DNA of 33,764 nucleotides from positions 1 through 33,764 of the forward strand of contig NZ_SHNN01000008.1 in NCBI RefSeq assembly GCF_026262625.1, written 5' to 3'. The notes below the pieces were generated by a model. It worked only from the letters and a program-made list of their open reading frames with translations. It was not told the origin of the DNA and did not search any database. Source of the stretch: Candidatus Litorirhabdus singularis (GTDB taxonomy: Bacteria; Pseudomonadota; Gammaproteobacteria; Pseudomonadales; Halieaceae). Positions 8,181 to 17,260 of this stretch are shown piece by piece. Made by a program: the position numbers and the translations under genes. Every line of letters begins with the position of its first letter. The stretch's first letter is position 1.

Positions 8181-8280
8181 CCCACAGGCCTTGCTTGAAT
8201 CAAGCCGCATAGTAGCGCATTGTGTCTACCAAGCAATATCGAAAAAACGCAGAAACGTGCCTTCAGAAAAGGACGCTAAC

Positions 8281-9276
8281 TTGGAAGACACCACGCAACT
8301 ACTGGTTAACCGCAGCTTTGACAGCTTTGCCGAGTTGTCAGATCTCGCCTCTGGCTGGGGGACGGAGTTTCGCCAACTGCGCGTGGAGAAGTTTTCCCCT
8401 CAGATATTCCAGGGCCGGCTATCCTCGCTCTTATTGACCAACGCAAGATTCGGCTGTCAGGTGGATCAGCGGGGTACTACGCCTCCTGGAATGCGAACTT
8501 TCGCGCTGCCCAATTCCGGCTGTACCGAGTTTCGGTGGTTCGGTCATACAGTCAGTGCGAATTCTCTACTATTGTTCCCGATTCACGGCGAGATTGAGTG
8601 CGTTTCGCGTCCAGGCTTCAGCGTCTTTACTTTCTCTATTCCAGTAGAGTTGTTGGAGCAAAATATTCACTTTTGCAATATTTTTGGACCGGGTAATACC
8701 CTGACGCCTTCAGAGATGGTAGTTCGCCTCGATGAAAAGAGGGTTGAACCAATGCGCAACTTATTGCGTCTGGCGCAGTGGCTGGCTACTACATCAAGCC
8801 AGGCAGCCTACAATAATGAATACTATGAAGGCATTCAAAATCAGATAGTTTTGTGCATGCTCGAGCTATTTTCCCTCGACGCTAACATAGCAACGACACC
8901 GACAACGAAGAAACAGGTAGCCATAAAAAAGGTGCTCGATTTTGTCGAGGCGAACAAACATAAACCTCTCCGTGTTCCTGAGCTTTGTAGTGAGACCGAT
9001 ATCTCGCTACGCTCACTACAATTGCTATTCAAACAAGAGATAGGGATGACTTTGAAAGCCTACGTCACGGCTCAGCGACTTTATGGTGCTCACCGCGATT
9101 TATGGGGCGCGACGCAGCTAGGGGCCTCGATATCCGACGTGGCAGCAAAATGGGGCTTCTGGCACATGAGTCAGTTTTCCAAGGATTACCGCACTATATT
9201 TGATGAATTGCCGTCAGATACTCTCTCAAGAAATACTGACAGGGGGTCCGACGGTATTGGCAACTTAACTAATTGA
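8281..9276 (+). CDS. AraC-family transcriptional regulator
   Basis: The protein is 331 residues from a TTG start at 8281, which has AGGA seven bases upstream; the longer frame from 8191 lacks such a site. The N-terminal 200 residues are a sensor region of unclear family. The C-terminal 100 carry the two helix-turn-helices: VPELCSETDISLRSLQLLFK, and then SISDVAAKWGFWHMSQFSKDYR, the typical second helix with G-F-x-x-x-S-x-F. It is divergent from the sulfatase and probably controls it. The last residues (GIGNLTN) and the stop are encoded by the tip of an IS6-type remnant that begins at 9253, so the native C-terminus has been replaced. The helix-turn-helices themselves are intact. Confidence 0.85.
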   Translation: MEDTTQLLVNRSFDSFAELSDLASGWGTEFRQLRVEKFSPQIFQGRLSSLLLTNARFGCQVDQRGTTPPGMRTFALPNSGCTEFRWFGHTVSANSLLLFPIHGEIECVSRPGFSVFTFSIPVELLEQNIHFCNIFGPGNTLTPSEMVVRLDEKRVEPMRNLLRLAQWLATTSSQAAYNNEYYEGIQNQIVLCMLELFSLDANIATTPTTKKQVAIKKVLDFVEANKHKPLRVPELCSETDISLRSLQLLFKQEIGMTLKAYVTAQRLYGAHRDLWGATQLGASISDVAAKWGFWHMSQFSKDYRTIFDELPSDTLSRNTDRGSDGIGNLTN

Positions 9277-9340
9277 GACCGCTGACTTTCGCCATCTGAT
9301 CTCAAACAACCTCCATTCCCCATTCTGCAAACGCACTGGC
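9253..9340 (-). mobile_element. IS6-type right-end remnant 1
   Basis: The tip GGTATTGGCAACTTAACT resembles the inverted repeat of the intact IS at 30186-30962. Forty-nine bases inward, on the minus strand, is the end of a transposase: SAFAEWGMEVV and stop (complement of 9302-9304). Compare SAFAEWGMVVA with a tip 50 bases past the stop in the intact copy. Nothing else of the element survives before the next remnant. Confidence 0.8.
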
Positions 9341-9477
9341 CGGTATTGGCGAGTTAAACCCTGAAGGCGGCAGTAATTGCGCTAAGTCTGTTCAAGCAAC
9401 TACCATACCCCACTCTGCGAACGCACCTGCCCTAAGATTCCGATAGTGTTCCGCCCTGACCACATGCCTACCCAGGC
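9341..9477 (-). mobile_element. IS6-type right-end remnant 2
   Basis: A second tip (GGTATTGGCGAGTTAAAC) starts immediately after remnant 1 and leads on the minus strand to LGRHVVRAEHYRNLRAGAF, then AEWGMVVA and stop (complement of 9392-9394). These are near-identical to the last residues of the transposase at 30229. Similarity fades near 9477. Two right ends in tandem, same orientation, with no transposase bodies point to nested insertion followed by deletion. Confidence 0.8.
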
Positions 9478-9608
9478 TGCCAGCTGTGTCCAGTATCACA
9501 GAAAGCTAGACGGAGGGACTATATTGAATAAATTGCTGACCACTGCATGCGTACCCAGGAATCTCTGGGCTTGTCTGACCGATTTCAACTTCCGGGATGC
9601 CGGACCAC

Positions 9609-9702
9609 GCTGGAGACCGTTTCAGCCGCGACAAGTGGTTGCAGTACTCAGAATGTTTAGGGTTGGGTGGGGGAGAAAAGGGCGTTTGTTCTACTTATAC
9701 TC
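9609..9702 (+). repeat. G4-bearing repeat, copy 3 (94 bp)
   Basis: These 94 bp are identical to copies 1 and 4, starting exactly at the base of the putative hairpin (GCTGGAG) and ending TTATACTC. The quadruplex G-runs are intact. Between 9478 and 9608 I recognise no gene. The headless amidohydrolase lies about 110-140 bp to the right, and the sequence in between is unrecognised. Confidence 0.93.
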
Positions 9703-9810
9703 GACAGTGACGCCAGCCGAAATCATCAATGGCTCTGCTCGTGGCAGCGCCGAACTGTGACCAGCAAGGTAGGCATTGACGACCGTCTATATGTCCACTA
9801 TTCTAGACAT

Positions 9811-10743
9811 ATGGATATAAATAACGCCGTCTCACTATTTGCATACTCTCGCATCATAGGTCCGAGGCTGGTGGCGGCAGGTAAAGATATTGGCGCAACC
9901 GCCAGTAATATTGATTCTGATGGTGGGCTGAGCCAAATCGAGGACGGGCCCTGGGCGCTACGTAAGGCGGTACGTGAGCAACGAAAAATGGGGGTGGATA
10001 TCGTAAAAATATTCATCGATGGAGAGGCGATAAATCCGCAGTGTAAGCCCGGCGAACTGTCTTTTACTGACGAAGAGGTGCACGCGCTGGTCGACGAGGC
10101 CCACCGCAGAAACCTGCGTGTGGCCTGCCACGCCCGTTCGGCGGCAGCAGTCAAACAGGCCGTGCGTGCCGGCGCGGATTTGATCGGCCACGCCAACTAT
10201 CTAGACGATGAAGCCGTTGATCTGATAGCGGAGAGAAAGGATTCGTTGTTCGTAGGGCCGGCTCTGGCCTGGGAAATCAGGTATCTGGAGTTGTGTGAGA
10301 CCCTGGGTGTCAGCAAGGACATGGTCCGCGCGCAAGGCTATGAAGCTGAAATTGAGGCGACCATCGTTTCCGTTGCCAAGCTGCGAGCGGCGGGGGTGAG
10401 ATTGGTTGTCGGTGGAGATTACGGCATCAGTATCGCGCCCCATGGCAGCTACGCATTCGATCTTGAGTACTTTGTAGAGTTGTTTGGTATGCCACCGGCC
10501 GAGGCCCTCATCTGTGCAACCCGCTACGGCGGTTTGGCGGCAGATCCGGGCGGTAGTCAGGGCACCCTGGAGGCAGGCACGCTGGCAGATTTGGTGATCG
10601 TTGATGGCAATCCATTGGCCGACATCACTATGCTGCAAGACCACAGTAAGCTCACTGTGATGAAAGGTGGGCTGATGTATAACAACCTGGCAATAGATAA
10701 CCCCTATCTCGCTAGCAACCCGACGCAAAGCAGCGGAGGTTGA
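9811..10743 (+). pseudogene. Amidohydrolase, N-terminal metal site missing
   Basis: From about residue 12 (RIIGPRLVAAGKDIG) this matches the middle and end of metal-dependent amidohydrolases of the imidazolonepropionase/prolidase-like type. It has DIVKIFIDG (the usual carboxylated-lysine position), VACHAR, GADLIGHAN (His ligands), LVVGGDYG (catalytic Asp) and GTLEAGTLADLVIVDGNPL near the end. The N-terminal third, with the signal peptide and the HxH metal motif, is absent, so it should be inactive. The ATG at 9811 is the best internal start; upstream in-frame codons reach into the repeat but are not amidohydrolase-like. A 7-bp inverted repeat (ATATGTC / GACATAT) lies just before it. The SDR gene follows after 4 bp, suggesting a former operon. 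Confidence 0.8.
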
Positions 10744-10747
10744 AGCT

Positions 10748-11536
10748 ATGGATTTTGGTTTAAAGGATAGATCTGTGCTGGTTACCGCTGCCAGTAAAGG
10801 TATCGGCAAAGCGACAGCGCTGGGATTTTTGAGGGAAGGTGCCAGGGTCACGATTTGTGCGCGTGACGCTGTGACTCTCGAGGCTGCCCGTGACGAATTG
10901 ATCGGCGCCGGCGGGGGACAGGTATTTGCGCTGCAGGCAGACGTGACGGAGCCCGAACAATTGGCGGCGCTGGTTGAAGCCGCTAACGCCGCGCACGGGC
11001 AGGTAGAGGTGCTAGTGAACAATGCCGGTGGCCCCCCGCCCGGTGATCACAGTTCTATTACTGACGCCCAGTGGGCGCAGAGCTTCGAACTGACATTGCA
11101 GTCCGCGGTGAGATTGACCAATTTGGTATTGCCCGAGATGCAAAAGGTTGGCTGGGGCAGGGTGATTAATATTTCCTCGTACTCGGTCAAGCAGCCTCTC
11201 GATAACATGATGTTGTCCAACAGCTTGCGGCTCGCGGTGTTGGGTTGGGCAAAGACCTTAGCCAATGAAGTTGCAGACTCTGGTGTATTGGTGAATACGG
11301 TATGCCCGGGCTGGACGGATACTGATCGCGTTTCCGGCATGCTGCAGCAGCGCTCCGCCGCCAGTTGCGCAACCATTGAGTCGCTGCGAAAAAGTATCGA
11401 GGCCAAAATTCCACTTGGGCGCGTGGCCAGTGCGGAAGAGATCGCTAACGTTGTCGTTTTTCTGGCATCTAACGCGGCTAGCTATATGACCGGCACCGCC
11501 ATCGCTGTTGACGGCGGTGCCGCCCAGGTCGTGTGA
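10748..11536 (+). CDS. SDR-family oxidoreductase with atypical active site
   Basis: This 262-residue Rossmann protein has the N-terminal nucleotide motif TAASKGIGKA, the VNNAGG motif and the C-terminal GTAIAVDGGA of short-chain dehydrogenases. The catalytic Ser is present (INISSYSVKQP), but the expected Tyr-x-x-x-Lys is replaced by MLSNSLRLAVLGWAK. This resembles the BKR-like SDR subgroup described as lacking the standard catalytic tetrad. Its substrate is unknown. A good ribosome site (GGAGG) lies upstream, and the gene follows the amidohydrolase fragment by 4 bp, so it may have lost its original promoter with the amidohydrolase 5' end. Confidence 0.85.
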   Translation: MDFGLKDRSVLVTAASKGIGKATALGFLREGARVTICARDAVTLEAARDELIGAGGGQVFALQADVTEPEQLAALVEAANAAHGQVEVLVNNAGGPPPGDHSSITDAQWAQSFELTLQSAVRLTNLVLPEMQKVGWGRVINISSYSVKQPLDNMMLSNSLRLAVLGWAKTLANEVADSGVLVNTVCPGWTDTDRVSGMLQQRSAASCATIESLRKSIEAKIPLGRVASAEEIANVVVFLASNAASYMTGTAIAVDGGAAQVV

Positions 11537-11667
11537 GACTGTTTCTGTCTTGAACTGCCGCCGGTAGCGCACTCTATTCTAAACCGAAGTCTTGTGGCAT
11601 TCACGACAGGTGCCTTTACTTGAAGTTCGGCCTACAATTGGCTGATATTTACTGCTTGGAGAACCTA

Positions 11668-12231
11668 ATGCCAAAAAGAATTCCGGCAATGCAAGTAATC
11701 AGCGTCATAGCCGGATTGGCTATAGTGGCACTCATTATCTACCTTGGAAACCTGATCAACTCTACAGAAACAATTCAGGACCGCTTGCGCTACCAGCAGC
11801 CACAGATTTTGCCAGCAGAGGCGAGACCCGATGGTACGATTGTCAATTACACTTATGTCCCCGTTTATTCCCATATCTATGCCATGGGGGGCGAGCCATT
11901 TTTGTTGGAGGCGACTCTGTCGATTCGCAATCCGGACCCGCTGCACGCAATGGAGATCAGTGCTATCGATTTGTATGACACCAGTGGTAAGCAGGTGCGC
12001 TCTTATCTGGACTCGCCAGTGTCGCTAGCGCCGATGGCGACAGCCGACTACCTGCTGGAAAGGACTGACAGTAAGGGCGGCTCTGGTGCCAATTTCGTCG
12101 TGCAATGGAGTAGCCCCCGCAATGGCGCGAGGGCACTGATGGAAAGCGTGATGATTGGTTCGCAGGATGATCTGTACATCTCGTTCAGCAGTCGTGGAAT
12201 AAGGCTGCCCTACCCCATGACCGAGCAATAA
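11668..12231 (+). CDS. DUF3124 membrane-anchored protein
   Basis: This 187-residue protein has one N-terminal membrane helix (ISVIAGLAIVALIIYLGNLI) followed by a DUF3124 domain: YVPVYSHIYAMGGEPFLLEA, LSIRNPDP, DLYDTSGKQVRSYL, the GGSGANFVVQW block and VMIGSQDDLYISFSSRG. The function of the family is unknown; the domain should face the periplasm. I chose ATG 11668 over the longer frame from 11620 because GGAG precedes it at good spacing. It stands alone between the SDR gene and the convergent symporter gene. Confidence 0.8.
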   Translation: MPKRIPAMQVISVIAGLAIVALIIYLGNLINSTETIQDRLRYQQPQILPAEARPDGTIVNYTYVPVYSHIYAMGGEPFLLEATLSIRNPDPLHAMEISAIDLYDTSGKQVRSYLDSPVSLAPMATADYLLERTDSKGGSGANFVVQWSSPRNGARALMESVMIGSQDDLYISFSSRGIRLPYPMTEQ

Positions 12232-12334
12232 AGGCACAGACAACGTTAACTGGCCATAGTTACCAAAATCGGCGTATAAGTATTATTAAGCGCCACCCAC
12301 TAAACCGCAGGCGATAGACATTTTTCACTTGTAG

Positions 12335-14545
12335 TCATTCTACCCAGTTTAAAACGTTTCTTATTACTGACCATCGTGGTGGGCGCTCCTGCTTTATTGC
12401 CCCGCCCAGCAACCAGTAATTATAGAGCTCCGCAATAGTTCCTCGGGCTTTCTCGGCGAGCAACCAGGCATTTAGAGATATCAACAGATCCCCATTATCC
12501 CGTGCGACTGTGTAGGCAACTGGAATTTTTACCGCTGGTTGTGGTACCACTACAGTAAAAGCTGGGTAGAGCAGGGTCCAGGCCGCTCCTTCCTCAGCCA
12601 GATCGGCTATAACATCCAGATTCTCGGCGCCTGACTCAAGGATGCTTTCCTGTTCTGCCATGTTTTTGATAGGCGTGATAGTGGCCTTGGGAAACAGATC
12701 GCGCCCCGTCGTTAGTGAAGATTCACTGCCCCCTATTCCGACCCGGAGGCCCGCCCCCAACTGGCGTGTTCTTCGCCAGGTGCGGAAGGCGTCTCGTTGG
12801 TGGTCGGGAACGATCAGGCCCACGGTAGATGTGTAAATTGGCTGCGTCATGGCGAACTTTACCGTGCGTTCTGCTGAGATGCTAAGAGCGCGCATGTAAA
12901 CATCGCAAACCCGGGTATCGAGCAAACGTTTGCCATGACTTTCATCAAGTGTTGGAAAAAATTCCAGCGTCACGTTCAGTCGTTGTGCAATTCGGTGTGC
13001 AAGTTCTATATCGAAGCCCACAAGTTGAGGTGGCGCCGCGCTGTTGTAGAACGCAGATGGATATACATTGGGCTGAAAACAAACGTTTAGTACGCCGCGG
13101 GCTGATATATCGGCGAGGCTAGCGGGTTTGGGCTGAGTGCTATCGGTTGCGGCATCCGATGTGGCGTGCAAGATTGAAGGTTGCCTTTCCCCGAGTAGAT
13201 CAAGGCGCCGCAGGGCGTCAGACTTGGTGTAAGCCGGAGAGACAACGTTGTTATAAAACGTCTGGGTCCCGAATACTAGTAGCGCAAGTAACACAACTCC
13301 GCCCAACACAAGACGGAGAAACAAAAGCCAGCTAAAACGCAGTCCGCCAAAGATAGCCACTGTTCCAATAAGGGTGATGCTCGCATAGTGCATAACACCG
13401 AGCAACGTACCGAAGCGGAGATTTACCACGTCCATGGATAGGAAAACCTGGAGCAGGTCATTGGGTAGCTTGAACAAGTCCAAAAGAAACGTAATTGTTA
13501 TGACGCTGCCACCAAATAGACTGGGAATACCGGCAAAAATAAGTGCGGGATATTGGGCAGGAGAAACACCCGACCCGATATACCATGCTGCAAACAGCGG
13601 AAAGAGGAGGATTAACAGATTGCCACTTTGAGGGAAGGGGTAGATGGTGGGGAGCAGGATGTCGACAGTTGATTCATAACGTTCTCTGGCGCGCTCTGAC
13701 TTTGGCTGTTGTGCAGTGATTATCAAGGTCTTGCACTGGTCCAGCAGCATTGGCAAAACTACCAGGGAGCTACCCGTGGCAAAACCGGTAATCAACGGAG
13801 TGCGCAGCGCGCGCAGGATCTCGAAATAGCCCAGCGGCGTTACCGCTGCGACAAGAGCAGGCAAAACCCACAAGCCCAGGAAAAGCGAGGCAAGTGCGTG
13901 CAAAACCAGATAAACCTGTAGACGAAAAAGATCGTCTAGATCAACGGTTCCAGCCAGATGGGCCATCAGGGCAAATACACCGATAGGGGTCAATTTTGCA
14001 ACACCGCGTGTGATCTTCATCAGGGTTTCGCGAATCACGTCAAGGGGCTTCAATACGGACTCTTTACCAGGCAGACCAATCAGCCCCAATCCGATAAATA
14101 TGCTGAATACCACCACAGCCGGCACAATCGCATTAGCGTAGGCATAGAAAGGATTGGAAGGTATAAAAAGGCGGAGGAAGTCCGGAGCACTTGCCTGTTC
14201 TGTGAGTGCGGTATTAAAAAACGAACCGGATGGCCAGTCCGGGAAGGCCAAAGGTAGCAACAGCAGCACGCCTACAGCGATTGTCCAGACTGCCAGTAGA
14301 ATGCTTCCACCCTTGAGAGCTAATGACTTTGCATCTTCAAGCTTCTGGCTACCAAGCCCGGTTATCAGTGAAACGGAAATAAATGGTATTACGGTAACCT
14401 GCAACAGCTTGATGAAGATGTCGCCTATAACCTGAAGCCAGGCAACCATCTCGCCGAAAAAAACGCCGGTGGCGATCCCGAGCAATAGACTGAAAAACAC
14501 CAATTTTGGCGGGTCAAGTTTTCCAGATAGTGAGCTGTTGGCCAT
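12335..14545 (-). CDS. Dicarboxylate-type symporter fused to a solute-binding domain
   Basis: This 736-residue protein has two parts. Residues 10 to about 430 are a sodium/dicarboxylate (SDF, DctA/GltP-like) symporter with many membrane helices and conserved patches such as LLQVTVIPFISVSLITGLG, FATGSSLVVLPML and IPSLFGGSVITI. Residues from about 470 are a family 3 extracellular solute-binding domain (LADISARGVLNVCFQP, GFDIELAHRIAQRLNVTLEF, RTVKFAMTQPIY). A binding domain tethered to a secondary carrier should sit in the periplasm and deliver an amino acid or carboxylate to the carrier. It runs alone on the minus strand, with an AraC gene 205 bp upstream on the same strand. The frame is continuous, so the fusion is real in this sequence. 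Confidence 0.85.
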   Translation of the reverse strand: MANSSLSGKLDPPKLVFFSLLLGIATGVFFGEMVAWLQVIGDIFIKLLQVTVIPFISVSLITGLGSQKLEDAKSLALKGGSILLAVWTIAVGVLLLLPLAFPDWPSGSFFNTALTEQASAPDFLRLFIPSNPFYAYANAIVPAVVVFSIFIGLGLIGLPGKESVLKPLDVIRETLMKITRGVAKLTPIGVFALMAHLAGTVDLDDLFRLQVYLVLHALASLFLGLWVLPALVAAVTPLGYFEILRALRTPLITGFATGSSLVVLPMLLDQCKTLIITAQQPKSERARERYESTVDILLPTIYPFPQSGNLLILLFPLFAAWYIGSGVSPAQYPALIFAGIPSLFGGSVITITFLLDLFKLPNDLLQVFLSMDVVNLRFGTLLGVMHYASITLIGTVAIFGGLRFSWLLFLRLVLGGVVLLALLVFGTQTFYNNVVSPAYTKSDALRRLDLLGERQPSILHATSDAATDSTQPKPASLADISARGVLNVCFQPNVYPSAFYNSAAPPQLVGFDIELAHRIAQRLNVTLEFFPTLDESHGKRLLDTRVCDVYMRALSISAERTVKFAMTQPIYTSTVGLIVPDHQRDAFRTWRRTRQLGAGLRVGIGGSESSLTTGRDLFPKATITPIKNMAEQESILESGAENLDVIADLAEEGAAWTLLYPAFTVVVPQPAVKIPVAYTVARDNGDLLISLNAWLLAEKARGTIAELYNYWLLGGAIKQERPPRWSVIRNVLNWVE

Positions 14546-14750
14546 GGTTTTTCCAGTTGGGCGTAGCCGCTCTCACTGGAGCTGCACTTGCCACCTCAGT
14601 GAAGTACGAAAGACCCGCGTCAGTGTATAGTTTTTCCCCAAAGGTGGATATGTCGCTCGCGATCTATGGCCGAAATACTCACCACATAAGCGATCGAATG
14701 ACACCAAAATTGGTGCGTTTTGAGGTGCGGGAACTTACGGAAATTTGCCG

Positions 14751-15788
14751 CTATTGTACAAGAAGGTCTACGGCTAAAACCCGGTGCTGCGCGGCATACT
14801 GTGTTGGCGTGCAGCCTTCTCTGTTCATGAAAGCCCTTCTGAAGCTATTTACTTCTTCATAGCCCAGTCCATAAGCGACTTCGCTAATGGGAAACTGGGA
14901 TTCCTCCAAAAGCTTTTTCGCACGCATATGTCGGGCTTCCGACAAGACCTCCCGGAAATTGAACCCCTCTGTTTTGAGCCTGCGCTGAAGAGAGCGCGGG
15001 CCAATACGCAACCGATTAGCAATGGTATCCACCGCTACATCACCGATGCGAAGCTGCACATCCAGAATATTTTTAACTTGATCGTGGGTAGACGTTGGAA
15101 TTCCCGAAGGTGTCAGCCAATTCTTCAAATCTCCAAAAAGAGGTGTTTCGGAGAACGATATTTTTCTGGGGTTAGGCGCTTCAAGGTCGGATTTTTTTAT
15201 TGCAATAGCTGCGCCAGTCTCCAGGTATCTGCAGGTGGCCGAATACATGGATTCTGCATCGTCGAAACCGCTCAGAACTCGCCGGGGTAGCCCGACCCAT
15301 ACAGGTGTCCATGATTGACCGAGAAAGTAGCGTGGAATTTCAGTCAGCAGAAGCGGCATTCCCTGGTCAATATAGTGGGCCCCGGGCAAATCCTTTAAGC
15401 CGGAATTAAATGACAATATGACGTGATTGTCGGCGTCACTAACGTCTACTCTCGCGCCAGGATTGATCAGCGACAACGCATTTCCGCCACGCTTAAGGGC
15501 GTCTCCCAGACAAGAGGCAGCCAACACATATTCGGCATAGGCGCCAAGGTCGAGATAGTTCGAGTGTTTGGTCAATGTTACTCCGAAAAAAGAATCCCCG
15601 AGTTTTCTCGATGCAGCTGCCTCAAACTGGGCATAAACATCGTAAGGAAGGAAGGAATTGCCCGAGATGGCTTCTCTACTCAGAGATAATGTTCGCAGAC
15701 AGGAATCGATATCTTGTTTAGAGCAGAGCTGATCCGCAATCTCCACCGTGCGCGAAAGTATTTTTGTATGTATAAGTGGTATGTTCAA
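14751..15788 (-). CDS. AraC-family regulator with arabinose-binding-type sensor domain
   Basis: This 345-residue protein has an N-terminal ligand-sensing region (about 20-200, like PF12625) and a C-terminal AraC helix-turn-helix: VDTIANRLRIGPRSLQRRLK, then FPISEVAYGLGYEEVNSFRR with AFMNREGCTPTQYAA. A much longer frame is open upstream but lies antisense-free inside the antiporter gene and is not protein-like. I start at TTG 15788, whose TTGA overlaps the antiporter stop, implying translational coupling. It may regulate the antiporter operon or the symporter gene downstream. Confidence 0.8.
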   Translation of the reverse strand: MNIPLIHTKILSRTVEIADQLCSKQDIDSCLRTLSLSREAISGNSFLPYDVYAQFEAAASRKLGDSFFGVTLTKHSNYLDLGAYAEYVLAASCLGDALKRGGNALSLINPGARVDVSDADNHVILSFNSGLKDLPGAHYIDQGMPLLLTEIPRYFLGQSWTPVWVGLPRRVLSGFDDAESMYSATCRYLETGAAIAIKKSDLEAPNPRKISFSETPLFGDLKNWLTPSGIPTSTHDQVKNILDVQLRIGDVAVDTIANRLRIGPRSLQRRLKTEGFNFREVLSEARHMRAKKLLEESQFPISEVAYGLGYEEVNSFRRAFMNREGCTPTQYAAQHRVLAVDLLVQ

Positions 15789-16999
15789 TCTTCTGTCACG
15801 TTGAAATAGCGTGCTGCAGGAACCAGGGTCAGCCCCTGCACAAGTACGGATACCAGCACAAAGAAAAATACCAGGTGGAATATTTGCGAAGCACCAGCAA
15901 GGCCATAAGTCGCTGGAAATGTGGCCAGCACAATGGGTACCGAACCACGCATACCTACCCACGACACATAAAGCAGCTCCTGCTTTTTCGGGCGAAAGGG
16001 TAGGTAACAAAGAAATACCGCCAGCGGCCTGCCCACAAACATTAAAAACAGGGCTAACACTACGGACACCCCAGCGACTTCAATTAGCTGCGATGGAAAA
16101 ACAAGTAATCCGAGCATCACAAAAATTATAATCTGCATGAGCCAGGATAGGCCATCATGGAAAGACATGATTTCGGCGCGGCCCTTAGTGAATTTATTGC
16201 CGATCACCAACCCGGCAACGTAAACGGAAAGATAACCGTTGCCAGCTAACCATTCCGCCGCACCAAAAGATAATAAGCCCAGCCCTAACACCATTGTTGG
16301 ATAAAGACCGGCTGTGGACAAGCTGAGCCGATTGAGAACAGTGACTCCCACCCAGCCTATTAATCCGCCTGCTATCCCGCCGATACTCAACTGCTCAATC
16401 AGAGTGCCCGCCAGACTTACAGATATTTGGTCACCATTGGAAATAATCCCAAGCAGTGTGAGGGTCAGCAGAATAGCCATGGGGTCGTTACTGCCGGATT
16501 CGAATTCGAGTAGTGAACGCAAATTTTTCTTTGGCTGCACGGGGCTGGTTCGGTAAACCGAGAATACAGCAGCCGCATCCGTAGATGAGACTATCGCGGC
16601 GATTAGAAAAGCCTCGGTCCAACTTAGCCCGTCTGTGCCGAGATAAAATGAGGTGTACCCGCCCAGGACGAACTTAGCGAACACACCAAGGCTTAGCATG
16701 GTAATAAAAACGCCCAGCGTTGACAGCATTAGCCCAGGAGCAAGCACAGATTTGACCGATGCCCACCGTGTGTCCAGACCGCCGGCAAATAGAATGATAC
16801 ACAGCGCCACAGTTCCGATGGACTGGGCCTGTTCAGGCGAATTAAAGGCTATACCACCGATGCCCTCGGAGCCAGCTAGCATCCCAATTAGTAAAAATAG
16901 CAGGAGAACTGGAACTCCGAACCGATCAGAAAGCTTACTGGAAAGGGTGCTGATGATAAGTAGGGTGCCACAGACTAATATTGCATTGCTGACGTCCAT
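15785..16999 (-). CDS. CPA1 cation/proton antiporter (NhaP-type)
   Basis: This 404-residue membrane protein has about 12 hydrophobic segments and CPA1 signatures: SSTDAAAVFSV and FESGSNDPMA (ion-binding Asp region), with RGSVPIVLATFP near the C-terminus. It resembles NhaP2/CvrA potassium/proton antiporters but ends after the membrane domain, without the C-terminal TrkA-C (RCK-like) domain that makes those proteins about 570 residues. TAGGAA lies seven bases before the ATG. The stop overlaps the start of the AraC gene (TTGA), so the two are one unit. Confidence 0.85.
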   Translation of the reverse strand: MDVSNAILVCGTLLIISTLSSKLSDRFGVPVLLLFLLIGMLAGSEGIGGIAFNSPEQAQSIGTVALCIILFAGGLDTRWASVKSVLAPGLMLSTLGVFITMLSLGVFAKFVLGGYTSFYLGTDGLSWTEAFLIAAIVSSTDAAAVFSVYRTSPVQPKKNLRSLLEFESGSNDPMAILLTLTLLGIISNGDQISVSLAGTLIEQLSIGGIAGGLIGWVGVTVLNRLSLSTAGLYPTMVLGLGLLSFGAAEWLAGNGYLSVYVAGLVIGNKFTKGRAEIMSFHDGLSWLMQIIIFVMLGLLVFPSQLIEVAGVSVVLALFLMFVGRPLAVFLCYLPFRPKKQELLYVSWVGMRGSVPIVLATFPATYGLAGASQIFHLVFFFVLVSVLVQGLTLVPAARYFNVTED

Positions 17000-17103
17000 G
17001 ATTTATTCCTACGTTTGTGTCCGAACCGTCTCGCAAAAATGCGGTCGGCAACTTCAAGGTGGATATTTTAGATCACGCCATCGCAGTTTAACCTATATTA
17101 GGG

Positions 17104-17244
17104 ATTGGTAGATCAGATAGTCAGTTTCGCTTTCATGCGTTATAGGTGCAACTTTCAGAACCAGACCAGCAGCCTGTAATTTGCCCCGGAGTGTTTTTAC
17201 ATATCGCAGCCCCAAGTTGATCTTTACAATATCAGATCTACCAA
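17104..17244. repeat. 16-bp inverted repeat flanking a 109-bp spacer
   Basis: ATTGGTAGATCAGATA (17104-17119) faces TATCAGATCTACCAAT (17229-17244), 15 of 16 paired. It fills the gap between the divergent antiporter and patatin genes, ending 16 bp before the patatin ATG. It could be paired operator half-sites or the ends of a small MITE; I see no target duplication. Confidence 0.6.
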
Positions 17245-17260
17245 TTTCTTGTTGAAAGCC

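Noticed and set aside
15789-16010. N-terminal extension of the AraC protein at 14751
   Set aside because: This stretch is an off-frame reading of the antiporter gene's 3' end.
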